A DNA stretch of 8,420 nucleotides, taken from the NCBI GenBank assembly GCA_002423305.1, contig DIVI01000048.1, positions 1-8,420 of the forward strand. The letters run 5' to 3'. Position numbers and translations under genes: made by a program. Each line of letters begins with the position of its first letter. Position 1 is the first letter of the stretch. Positions 1 through 6,904 of the stretch are shown in pieces. The DNA comes from Methylococcus sp. UBA6136. GTDB taxonomy: Bacteria > Pseudomonadota > Gammaproteobacteria > Methylococcales > Methylococcaceae. The notes below the pieces were generated by a model, which saw only the letters and a list, made by a program, of their open reading frames with translations, did not search any database and had not been told where the DNA came from.

Positions 1-263
1 GTTCCCATGAAACGGATGTAAACCACCCGATAGGGGTAGTTAATCCAGACAATCAGCCGGTACTTGTTGCCGGCGATGTTGAAGACCATTCGTCCGTCCC
101 TCAGAATGCTGGCGTTGCCAAAGTCGGCCTTGACCTCCGCAGGAGTGGACCAGTTCGCTTTCGTCGCGTGCCGATACCAGGCCAGTGTCGGGTCGCGCGC
201 ATCGGCGTTACCGGGTACGGCTTCCCAGAATGCCTTGAGTGTCGAAAGGGCGATGATGCGCAT
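1..263 (-). CDS. higB: HigB-type mRNA-interferase toxin (3' end beyond the window)
   Basis: This is the 5' part of a gene reading leftward from an ATG at 263; 87 complete codons are visible and no stop is reached before base 1. The protein begins MRIIALSTLKAFWE, then has NWSTPAEVKADFGNAS (about 38-52) and FNIAGNKYRLIVWINYP (about 61-77), ending in VVYIRFMG. This pattern matches the HigB_toxin family (PF09907, RelE-like fold). Members are about 100 residues long and cleave mRNA on the translating ribosome; the missing end should hold the usual TH.EYD segment. In this family the toxin gene comes first and a helix-turn-helix antitoxin (HigA) follows, so the antitoxin should lie left of base 1. 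There is no Shine-Dalgarno sequence before the ATG, but a plausible promoter with an inverted repeat sits directly upstream. Family assignment is firm; activity and the identity of the partner cannot be judged here. Confidence 0.92.
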   Translation of the reverse strand, partial: MRIIALSTLKAFWEAVPGNADARDPTLAWYRHATKANWSTPAEVKADFGNASILRDGRMVFNIAGNKYRLIVWINYPYRVVYIRFMG

Positions 264-301
264 GGGCTGCTATGCTAGTCCCGCAATGGGACTCATGGCA
301 A
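264..301 (-). promoter_or_regulatory. Putative higB promoter with internal inverted-repeat operator
   Basis: Reading the minus strand, TTGCCA (301-296) and TAGCAT (277-272) are separated by 18 bp, an acceptable sigma-70 -35/-10 pair. The spacer contains a perfect inverted repeat, AGTCCC-GCAAT-GGGACT on the plus strand (277-293). Toxin-antitoxin promoters are commonly repressed by the antitoxin or complex binding such palindromes, so I infer an autoregulatory operator. Only 8 bp separate the -10 box from the higB ATG, so the transcript would have little or no leader. The same palindrome could form a small hairpin on a transcript crossing it, but it has no T-tract and so is not a terminator. 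Confidence 0.5.
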
Positions 302-310
302 GGTGACAGA

Positions 311-339
311 TTGACTTTCATTGCCGGGATTCACATTCT
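311..339 (+). promoter_or_regulatory. Possible hrpA promoter
   Basis: TTGACT (311-316) is followed after 17 bp by CATTCT (334-339). The -35 box is close to consensus; the -10 box is poor. A start about seven bases downstream would give a leader of roughly 35 nt before the ATG at 381 and would exclude the upstream TTG at 321 from the message. Confidence 0.33.
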
Positions 340-380
340 CCACACCCCGTCATTCACTGACGGACTTCACTTTCTTTTGC

Positions 381-3300
381 ATGTCTTCCGAAATCACGTT
401 ACTCGAAAAACGGCTTCCACTTTGCTTGCGTCGGGACCAGCACCGCCTGCGTCGAACGCTGGACCGGATCAAGGCCGATGCCAAGGCAGGTAGGGAGGTC
501 GCGGCGGAACTGGCCGCCCTTCAGTCGCGCATCGAGTCATCCACGGCGATCCGCTCGGCGCGGGCGGCGAGCGTGCCGGCGTTGGAGTATCCCGATCTCC
601 CGGTGTCGGAGAAGAAGGACGAAATTCTGGCCGCCATCCTTGCTCATCAGGTGGTCATCGTCTGCGGCGAGACGGGTTCCGGCAAGACGACGCAGTTGCC
701 GAAGATCTGCCTGGAGGCGGGGCGGGGGCAGACTGGCTTTATTGGTCATACCCAGCCGCGCCGCATCGCGGCCCGCACGGTGGCGGCGCGTATCGCTGAG
801 GAACTGAAACAGCCGCTGGGCCAAGCGGTGGGCTACAAGGTGCGTTTCCAGGACAAGAGCCGGCCAGAGAGCCTTGTCAAGCTGATGACCGACGGCATCC
901 TGCTGGCGGAAACCCAGCACGACCGCTTTCTCGACCAGTACGACACGCTGATCGTCGACGAGGCCCACGAGCGCAGCCTGAACATCGATTTCCTGCTTGG
1001 GTATCTGAAGTGGCTGCTGCCGCGCCGGCCGGATTTCAAGCTGATCATTACCTCGGCCACCATCGACCCTGAGCGCTTTGCCCGCCATTTCGGTCAGGGC
1101 GGACAGGATGCGCCCATCATCAACGTGTCCGGCCGCACCTATCCGGTCGATGTGCGCTATCGGCCGGTGGAGATCGAAGAGGGCGACGAGACCGACAAGG
1201 CCGAACAAACCGCCATCCTCAATGCGGTGGATGAGCTCTGGCGTGAGATGCCAGGCGATATCCTCATCTTCCTCAGCGGCGAGCGCGAGATTCGCGAGAC
1301 GGCGGAGTCGTTGCGCAAGCATCATCCGTCGAAGTGCGAGATCCTGCCTCTGTATTCGCGGCTATCGCAGTCGGAGCAGGAAAAGGTGTTCCGGCCGACC
1401 GGCTCGCGCCGCATCGTGCTGGCGACCAATGTGGCGGAGACCTCGTTGACGGTACCGGGCATCCGCTCCGTGATCGACACCGGTTACGCCCGCATCAGCC
1501 GCTATTCGCATCGCAGCAAGCTGCAGCGGCTGCCGATCGAAAAAGTCTCCAGGGCCAGCGCCAACCAGCGCTCCGGCCGCTGCGGTCGTGTCGGCCCGGG
1601 CATCGCCATTCGCCTGTATTCGGAGCAGGATTTCATCAATCGGCCCGAGTTCACCGATCCGGAAATCCTGCGTACCAACCTCGCGGCTGTCATCCTGCAG
1701 ATGCACGCGCTTAAGCTGGGCGACATCAGCCGCTTTCCGTTTGTCGAGCCGCCCGACCCGCGTTTGATTCGTGACGGGTTGCGCACCTTGCAGGAGGTCA
1801 ATGCGTTGGATGAGCGGAACCAGTTGACCGAACTGGGCCGCAAGCTGGGCAAGCTGCCGGTCGACCCCAAGCTGGGGCGCATGTTGCTGGCTGGCGCCGA
1901 CGAGCATTGTCTGACCGAGATTGCCATCATCGTGGCCGCGCTGAGCGTGCCCGATCCGCGCGAGCGGCCGGTGGACAAGGCTGCCCATGCCGACCAGAAA
2001 CATGCCCGCTTCAAGGACGAACAGTCCGACTTCATCTCGCTGCTGAAGCTCTGGCAGGATTTCGAGGAGCAGAAGAAGCATCTGTCCAGGGCCAAGCAAC
2101 GCCAGTATTGCCGCGACAATTTTCTGTCCTATGTGCGGATGACGGAATGGCATGACATCCACGGGCAGATCATGGAGGTCATCAAGGGCGAACTGGAACT
2201 GAAGCTGAATCAGGCGCCGGGCGAGTACGGCGAAATTCATCGGGCGCTGCTGGCGGGACTGCTGTCGAATGTCAGTCTGCGTCAGGAACAGGCCGAGTAC
2301 ACCGGGGCAAGGGGTGCGAAGCTGTTCATTCACCCCGGCTCGTTCCTGTTCAAGCCCAAGCCGAAGTGGATCATGTCGGCCGAGCAGGTGGAAACGACCA
2401 AGGTCTATGCCCGCACGGTTGCCAAGATCGAGCCGGAATGGATCGAGCAGGTCGGCGCGCATCTGGTCAAGCAGCAACACTACGATCCGCACTGGGAGCG
2501 CAAGGCGGCAAGGGTGGCCGTGCATGAGCGCACGCTGCTGTTCGGCCTGACCATCCAGTCCGGCCGCAAGATTCCCTACGAGCGGGTCAACCCGGTCGAG
2601 GCGCGCGAATTGTTCATCCGCCATGCCTTGGTGCAGATGGATTACGACAGCAAGGCGCCGTTCTTCCTGCACAACCTCAAGCTGCTGGCCGAGGCTGATT
2701 ACTTGCAGCAGAAGGGCCGGCGCGTGGATCTGCTGGTGGACGAAGCCTGGCTCTATCGTTATTTCGACGAGCGTATCCCGCCGGACGTGTGCAACGGCGT
2801 GACTTTCGAGCGCTGGCGCAAGGGCGCGGAAAAGCGCGATCCCGATCTGCTCAAGCTGACCGTAGGCGATATCACCGCCAAGGAAGATGCCTCGCTGGAT
2901 ACGCGGAATTTTCCCGACCATTTCCAGTTGGGGCCGCTGCGGATTGCCCTGCAATATCGCTTCGAGCCGGGCCACGAGGAGGATGGCGTCACCGCCATCA
3001 TTCCGCTGCATCTCCTGAACCCGCTGGACCCGGACCCGTTCCGCTGGCTGGTGCCGGGTTTGTTGCGCGAGAAGGTCGCGGCGCTGATCAAGTCGTTGCC
3101 GAAAACCCTGCGCATCCATTTCGTGCCGGTGCCGGATCACGCCGAGCGAGTGCTGCCGATGCTGGATTTTGGCCAGGGCTCGTTTTACGCGCAACTCTCG
3201 GCGGCGCTTAAGAAAACCGGCGGCATTGCCGTGTCGACGCAGTCGTTCCGCGAGGACATGCTGCCCGAACATCTGCGCATGAATTTCGCCGTGGTCAACG

Positions 3301-4280
3301 AGGCCATCCAGGTGATCGACCGCTCGCGCAACCTGGAGGAACTGCAGCGCAGGCACTCGGCTGATGCCGGCAAGAATTTCCAGCAACTGGCCCGGCAAGC
3401 CTATCTCCACACCGGCAGCAAAACCTGGGATTTCGGCGAGCTACCGGCGGTGTTCGACGGCGAGCATGACGGACAGAAAGTCTATGGCTTTCCGGCTGTG
3501 GTGGACGAGGGCGACACCGTCGGCATGCGGGTCTTTGAGACACCGGAAGCGGCGGCCAGCCAACAGGAACTGGGCCTATCGCGGCTATTTCGCTTGGCGT
3601 TGGCCAAGGATCTGAAATATCTGAAGAAGAATCTGGCCGTGAACGCGCAGGCGGAATTGATCTACAAGCAACTGCCGGCTCATCCCTTCCTGTATGAAAA
3701 AATCGGCACGACCGGTGATCTGCGAGAGGACCTGCTGGACCGGCTGATGGCGGCTTTGTTTCTGGAGGGGCAACCGGATGTGCGCAGTGCGGAAGCCTTC
3801 GAGGAGCGGCTCCGGGCGCATCGGGCCGAACTGGTGCTGAAGGCCGAGGAAATGGCCAAAACCGCGCAGGCCCTGCTGCTGGCTTACGCGGATGCGCAGG
3901 CTCGGCTGAAAACCTGCCGGGTTGGGGCCGTCAAGGATGATGTGCAAGCACAACTGGCGTTGATGCTGTATCGCGGATGTTGGCTCGTCACGCCCTATCA
4001 GTACATCCGGGAAATGCCGCGTTACCTTAAGGCGCTGATTCATCGCCTGGACAAGGCGCCACAGGATCCCTTGCGCGATCTGAAACAGTTCAGGGAGGTC
4101 GCTCCGTTTCTGGAGCGCTATTGGCAGGCCGTCAAGACCGGCCATGGGCGTATCGTCCCGGAGCGCGATGCCTTCCGCTGGATGCTGGAAGAGTTCCGCG
4201 TCTCGCTCTTCGCCCAGCAGCTAAAAACACCTTACCCGGTATCGGCCAAGCGGCTGGAGGAAGCCTGGAAGGGCGGGTAA
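381..4280 (+). CDS. hrpA: ATP-dependent RNA helicase HrpA (DEAH box, DUF3418 tail)
   Basis: A full-length 1299-residue DEAH-box RNA helicase, matching the roughly 1300 residues of E. coli HrpA. Numbering from the ATG at 381: Walker A GETGSGKTT at 96-104, DEAH at 193-196, SAT (motif III) at 225-227, and motif VI QRSGRCGR at 396-403. An HA2 winged-helix/ratchet region follows at about 460-560, an OB-fold segment with EYTGARGAKLFIHPGS at about 640-655, and the long DUF3418 C-terminal region (about 700 to the end) typical of bacterial HrpA. It hydrolyses NTP to move along RNA in the cytoplasm; in E. coli it has been linked to mRNA processing and to resolving stalled or collided ribosomes. A TTG at 321 would add 20 residues, but E. 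coli HrpA aligns best with the ATG at 381, even though neither start has a strong ribosome binding site. No frameshift or missing motif is seen. It stands alone, divergent from higB and convergent with the next gene. Confidence 0.97.
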   Translation: MSSEITLLEKRLPLCLRRDQHRLRRTLDRIKADAKAGREVAAELAALQSRIESSTAIRSARAASVPALEYPDLPVSEKKDEILAAILAHQVVIVCGETGSGKTTQLPKICLEAGRGQTGFIGHTQPRRIAARTVAARIAEELKQPLGQAVGYKVRFQDKSRPESLVKLMTDGILLAETQHDRFLDQYDTLIVDEAHERSLNIDFLLGYLKWLLPRRPDFKLIITSATIDPERFARHFGQGGQDAPIINVSGRTYPVDVRYRPVEIEEGDETDKAEQTAILNAVDELWREMPGDILIFLSGEREIRETAESLRKHHPSKCEILPLYSRLSQSEQEKVFRPTGSRRIVLATNVAETSLTVPGIRSVIDTGYARISRYSHRSKLQRLPIEKVSRASANQRSGRCGRVGPGIAIRLYSEQDFINRPEFTDPEILRTNLAAVILQMHALKLGDISRFPFVEPPDPRLIRDGLRTLQEVNALDERNQLTELGRKLGKLPVDPKLGRMLLAGADEHCLTEIAIIVAALSVPDPRERPVDKAAHADQKHARFKDEQSDFISLLKLWQDFEEQKKHLSRAKQRQYCRDNFLSYVRMTEWHDIHGQIMEVIKGELELKLNQAPGEYGEIHRALLAGLLSNVSLRQEQAEYTGARGAKLFIHPGSFLFKPKPKWIMSAEQVETTKVYARTVAKIEPEWIEQVGAHLVKQQHYDPHWERKAARVAVHERTLLFGLTIQSGRKIPYERVNPVEARELFIRHALVQMDYDSKAPFFLHNLKLLAEADYLQQKGRRVDLLVDEAWLYRYFDERIPPDVCNGVTFERWRKGAEKRDPDLLKLTVGDITAKEDASLDTRNFPDHFQLGPLRIALQYRFEPGHEEDGVTAIIPLHLLNPLDPDPFRWLVPGLLREKVAALIKSLPKTLRIHFVPVPDHAERVLPMLDFGQGSFYAQLSAALKKTGGIAVSTQSFREDMLPEHLRMNFAVVNEAIQVIDRSRNLEELQRRHSADAGKNFQQLARQAYLHTGSKTWDFGELPAVFDGEHDGQKVYGFPAVVDEGDTVGMRVFETPEAAASQQELGLSRLFRLALAKDLKYLKKNLAVNAQAELIYKQLPAHPFLYEKIGTTGDLREDLLDRLMAALFLEGQPDVRSAEAFEERLRAHRAELVLKAEEMAKTAQALLLAYADAQARLKTCRVGAVKDDVQAQLALMLYRGCWLVTPYQYIREMPRYLKALIHRLDKAPQDPLRDLKQFREVAPFLERYWQAVKTGHGRIVPERDAFRWMLEEFRVSLFAQQLKTPYPVSAKRLEEAWKGG

Positions 4281-4328
4281 TGGGTCCTGGAGGACGTTCG
4301 CTTGGCGGGGTACTCCCTGGATCCCCCT

Positions 4329-4919
4329 TCAGTCATCCTCATCTTCAGCCGCTAGGTCGGGTTGTACTCGCGGTCTGAGTATTGGAGTTTTTGAGGGTTT
4401 TAACCTGGGAGGCTGGCGTTCTGTTGCCGGTTGCTTGGTTTCGTCGGGAACATCACAGCCCAGCAGATCTACATGGGTCAGCCCCATCACGGTGGTGCTT
4501 TTGTTGTGCTGGTCTTCCCCCAGGAAAGTCAGGCCATCTTCCGCCGATGCGATGTGTGCCTTGCAGTGAGCCCTGATGGTGACTTTGCCCATGACATTGG
4601 TGTTCGAACGAAAGCAATACCAGCCTTTGGGGTTCATAAGCCGAATGGTCGTGCCGCCCATGACATTGAGTGCAGAATCAATCAGTACCAGTTCAGGTTC
4701 CCTGGTCGGGGCGAGGTCATCGGTGTTCTGGCCGATGCCGAAGACATTCACCACGGAGGAGTATTTCCGATAGCGTGTTGCGTCCTTGAAGGGATGCTGG
4801 CCCCAGGCTTTAAGACAGAGGTGAAGATAGCCCTCATCCGCATCGGCCCAGGCGAGCGGGCTAATGCAAAGGCTGGTGGCCAGCAGGAGGCCACTGATTA
4901 TCCTGTTTCCGCTATTCAT
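4329..4919 (-). CDS. Exported protein of unknown function with 'NVMG' beta-repeats
   Basis: I do not recognise this 196-residue protein by name. It starts at the ATG at 4919, preceded by AAGGA (4932-4928) with 8-nt spacing; an upstream in-frame start at 5012 is unlikely because it would precede the signal peptide by 31 residues. Residues 1-25 form a classical Sec signal peptide ending AWA with cleavage before DADEG. The mature part carries four similar turns: VVNVFG (56-61), ALNVMG (83-88), NTNVMG (106-111) and STTVMG (141-146). Two continue as TTIRL and VTIRA, a strand-turn-strand pattern reminiscent of beta-helix or LiaF-like C-terminal repeats. Four cysteines (35, 102, 119, 155) remain after cleavage and could form disulfides in the periplasm. 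The tail (about 158-196) is rich in proline and charged residues, ends EDEDD, and is probably disordered. It lies 55 bp downstream of the 4975-5349 gene on the same strand, probably co-transcribed. The gene is convincing; its function is unknown. Confidence 0.82.
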   Translation of the reverse strand: MNSGNRIISGLLLATSLCISPLAWADADEGYLHLCLKAWGQHPFKDATRYRKYSSVVNVFGIGQNTDDLAPTREPELVLIDSALNVMGGTTIRLMNPKGWYCFRSNTNVMGKVTIRAHCKAHIASAEDGLTFLGEDQHNKSTTVMGLTHVDLLGCDVPDETKQPATERQPPRLKPSKTPILRPRVQPDLAAEDEDD

Positions 4920-4974
4920 CTGGTTTTTCCTTATTCCGGGGGGATGATGATCAGGACAGCTGGTGCGCAGGCTT

Positions 4975-5349
4975 TCAGTTTTTCGGCTTGAGTAGTTCAG
5001 CCGCGAGTCCAAGGTGTGGTTTCAGTTGCGGGACTTCCGGAATCTTCCAGGCCTTGCCGGTGAAGCGATCCAGCAGATTGGTGAGCCAGACTTTGTTTGA
5101 GCGGGCTTCGCTGAGCATGAAGTGATAGTTCTCGCCGTCCTGTAGTAGGGTGAAGTTATCCAGCCAGATCTCGATCGGTTCGGCCTCGCCCTGCAGTCGG
5201 GTCCGAATGAAGGCGGTGCGGTTATCCAGGTCAAGCTGAAAGTCGGTCAAGGTGGCGATGCCTCTCAGGACGATATTACCAACCCACAAAATGAGTGCTT
5301 TGGGTGTCCATTTGATGGCGGTTCTGATCAGGCTGGTTTTGAAGCTCAT
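4975..5349 (-). CDS. Conserved-looking hypothetical protein with one N-terminal hydrophobic segment
   Basis: A 124-residue protein starting MSFKTSLIRTAIKW that I cannot assign to a named family. Residues about 17-34 (KALILWVGNIVLRGIATL) form one hydrophobic or amphipathic stretch that could be a membrane anchor or peripheral membrane helix; it lacks a clear signal-peptidase site. The middle (about 36-80) alternates polar and hydrophobic residues as in beta strands and includes GEAEPIEIWLDNF. The last part has tryptophans in VWLTNLL and KAWKIPEVP, then a basic end, LLKPKN. The coding pattern is continuous and resembles small gammaproteobacterial conserved hypotheticals, but I cannot name a match. 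No good Shine-Dalgarno precedes the ATG at 5349. The next gene on the same strand starts 55 bp downstream, so the two probably form an operon and may work together at the cell envelope. Confidence 0.8.
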   Translation of the reverse strand: MSFKTSLIRTAIKWTPKALILWVGNIVLRGIATLTDFQLDLDNRTAFIRTRLQGEAEPIEIWLDNFTLLQDGENYHFMLSEARSNKVWLTNLLDRFTGKAWKIPEVPQLKPHLGLAAELLKPKN

Positions 5350-5385
5350 GTTAGGTCTGGTGGAAAAGTTGAAAGGGCTTGAAGT

Positions 5386-5499
5386 CTATCTGTTTCCCTG
5401 GTCGGCTAACGCTGGACGCTCAATCGGGGGTTGAGTAAGCGCTATCGGGCCGTCCTGGATGGCAAAAGTTTCAGTGACGCGCTGAATGACGTCAACCAT
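5386..5499 (-). CDS. Candidate 37-residue small ORF upstream of the unknown gene pair
   Basis: On the minus strand an ATG at 5499 is preceded by AAGGA (5509-5505) with 5-nt spacing, better than the site of the gene after it. It opens a 37-codon frame beginning MVDVIQRVTETFAIQ and ending LADQGNR before a TAG, 36 bp upstream of the ATG at 5349. There is no signal peptide or membrane segment. It could be a translated leader that couples to or regulates the downstream pair, a micro-protein, or chance. The third-position base bias is weak and I know no homologue, so this is a candidate only. Confidence 0.25.
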   Translation of the reverse strand: MVDVIQRVTETFAIQDGPIALTQPPIERPALADQGNR

Positions 5500-5584
5500 A
5501 CTGTTCCTTGTGGGGTGCCTTATGCCTCGCTGCCGCCCGGAAGCGGTTACACTTTTGGCACTGAGAGTTTTACGGAAGAGAGTC

Positions 5585-6784
5585 ATGAAGATCGGTACAG
5601 CCCTGACCCCCGGCGCTACGCGCGTGATGTTTCTCGGGAGCGGTGAACTGGGCAAGGAGGTGGTCATCAGCCTGCAACGCTATGGGGTTGAAGTCATCGC
5701 GGTTGACCGCTATGCGGGGGCGCCGGCGCAGCAGGTGGCGCATCGCTTTCATGTGGTCGACATGACCGATGCTGCCGCGGTGAAGCGTTTGGTGGAGCAG
5801 GAGCGCCCTCATTTTATTGTGCCGGAGATCGAGGCCATTGCCACGGAGGCGCTGGAGGAAATCGAACGAGATGGACTGGCGACTGTTATCCCGACGGCGC
5901 GGGCGGTTCGGCTGACGATGAATCGGGAGGGTATACGGAGGTTGGCGGCTGAGGAGCTGGGTCTGCCTACTTCGCCCTATGTGTTCACCGACTCGTTGGA
6001 GGGGTTAGCCGAGGCTGCCGGCCAGGTGGGTTTTCCTTGTTTCGTGAAGCCGATCATGTCCTCCTCGGGCAAGGGGCAGTCGATGTTGCTGAGCCCGGCG
6101 GATGTTGAGAAGGCCTGGGCTTATGCCCAGGAAGGTGGCAGGGTTCAGAATGCCCGCATCATCGTCGAGGGCAAGATCGACTTCGATTTCGAAATCACCC
6201 TTTTGACCGTGCGTTCCCTAAATGGCAGTGGCGACGTCGAGGTTTGCTTTTGTGAACCCGTGGGGCACGTTCAGCAGCAGGGCGATTATGTTGAAAGCTG
6301 GCAGCCGCAAGCCATGTCGCCTGCCGCCATGGCTGAAGCCCGACGGATTGCCCTGGCTGTGGTGGATAATCTGGGGGGGCGGGGCCTTTTTGGAGTTGAA
6401 CTGTTCGTGAAAGGCGACCAGGTGTGGTTCAGTGAGGTCAGTCCGCGGCCCCACGATACCGGGATGGTGACCATGATCACCCAGGCGCAGAGTGAGTTCG
6501 AGTTGCATGCCCGGGCTATCCTCGGGTTGCCGGTCAGCACGGTGATGCGGGAACCGGGGGCCAGCGCTGTTATTTATGGGGGTGTCGACGCTGAAGGCTT
6601 GAGTTATGAGGGGCTGGAACAGGCGTTATGCATTGAAGGCGCGGAGGTGAGACTTTTTGGTAAACCAATCTCTTATGTCCGGCGGCGCATGGGTGTGGCG
6701 CTTGCAGTCGATGAAAATACTGATAAGGCTAGAATCAAGGCGCGCAAGGTAGCGGCCTGTATTCGTCCTGTTACCCAGGCATGA
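5585..6784 (+). CDS. purT: Formate-dependent phosphoribosylglycinamide formyltransferase PurT
   Basis: A complete 399-residue ATP-grasp enzyme (E. coli PurT is 392). It makes formyl-GAR from GAR, formate and ATP in step three of purine synthesis, bypassing the formyl-tetrahydrofolate enzyme PurN. Visible in order: an N-terminal pre-ATP-grasp region with LGSGELGKE (17-25) and VPEIEAIATE (79-88), which bind GAR; TMNREGIRRLAAEELGLPTS (111-130); the ATP-grasp lysine K155 in CFVKP and the glycine loop SSSGKGQ (159-165); metal and nucleotide acids in FGVELFV (269-275) and E284 of SEVSPRPHDTGM; and RLFGKP (356-361) near the end. All key residues of the E. coli enzyme appear present. The ATG at 5585 matches the family start and has GGAAGAG (5574-5580) upstream; an in-frame ATG at 5486 would add 33 unrelated residues. 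It appears monocistronic. I found no clear PurR-like operator in the upstream 230 bp. Confidence 0.97.
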   Translation: MKIGTALTPGATRVMFLGSGELGKEVVISLQRYGVEVIAVDRYAGAPAQQVAHRFHVVDMTDAAAVKRLVEQERPHFIVPEIEAIATEALEEIERDGLATVIPTARAVRLTMNREGIRRLAAEELGLPTSPYVFTDSLEGLAEAAGQVGFPCFVKPIMSSSGKGQSMLLSPADVEKAWAYAQEGGRVQNARIIVEGKIDFDFEITLLTVRSLNGSGDVEVCFCEPVGHVQQQGDYVESWQPQAMSPAAMAEARRIALAVVDNLGGRGLFGVELFVKGDQVWFSEVSPRPHDTGMVTMITQAQSEFELHARAILGLPVSTVMREPGASAVIYGGVDAEGLSYEGLEQALCIEGAEVRLFGKPISYVRRRMGVALAVDENTDKARIKARKVAACIRPVTQA

Positions 6785-6841
6785 ATTTTCTTGGGTGATT
6801 GGGGTAGTGCAGACAGGTTGGCCAGTGACCGCTCAAGTTTC

Positions 6842-6880
6842 CAAAACAGGTCAATCCATGCAACACTTTCCCCTGTTTTG
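6842..6880. repeat. Perfect 9-bp inverted repeat between purT and the transglycosylase gene
   Basis: CAAAACAGG (6842-6850) and CCTGTTTTG (6872-6880) are exact reverse complements separated by 21 bp. The centre-to-centre distance is 30 bp, near three helical turns, which would suit a dimeric regulator binding the same face of DNA. As RNA it could form a hairpin with a large loop, 60 bp after the purT stop, but no T-run follows directly; a T6 run at 6893-6898 starts 12 nt beyond the stem. I favour an operator for the downstream gene over a terminator for purT, weakly. Confidence 0.5.
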
Positions 6881-6904
6881 AAGTAGGTGAGATTTTTTGA
6901 TCTT

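Noticed and set aside
321..380. 20-residue N-terminal extension of HrpA from a TTG codon
   Set aside because: It gives a protein longer than the family, has no good ribosome binding site and overlaps the likely promoter.
1362..3410. Long open frame (682 codons) antisense to hrpA
   Set aside because: It mirrors the codon bias of the high-GC hrpA gene on the other strand and shows no domain motif; hrpA itself has all helicase motifs intact.
4281..4328. Possible bidirectional terminator between hrpA and the convergent gene
   Set aside because: Only a 4-bp stem (GTCC-TGGA-GGAC, 4284-4295) is present and no T-run follows on either strand.
4866..4868. Cys18 in the signal peptide of the repeat protein as a lipoprotein lipobox
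   Set aside because: The residues before it (ATSL) do not fit a lipobox, as position -1 is leucine, and a good signal peptidase I site (AWA) follows.
4920..5012. 31-residue extension of the repeat protein starting at 5012
   Set aside because: It would place polar residues before a clean Sec signal peptide and overlap the end of the preceding gene, whereas the ATG at 4919 has AAGGA 8 nt upstream.
5419..5435. CTCAA-N7-TTGAG inverted repeat upstream of purT
   Set aside because: A 5-bp stem with no T-tract and no relation to a recognised promoter; expected by chance.
5551..5570. TGGCAC near 5555-5560 as a sigma-54 promoter for purT
   Set aside because: The matching -12 element is missing: GTTTT is found instead of TTGC at the required distance.
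5431..5646. 71-codon plus-strand frame starting with TTG before purT
   Set aside because: No ribosome binding site, no recognisable motif, and it overlaps the start of purT in another frame.
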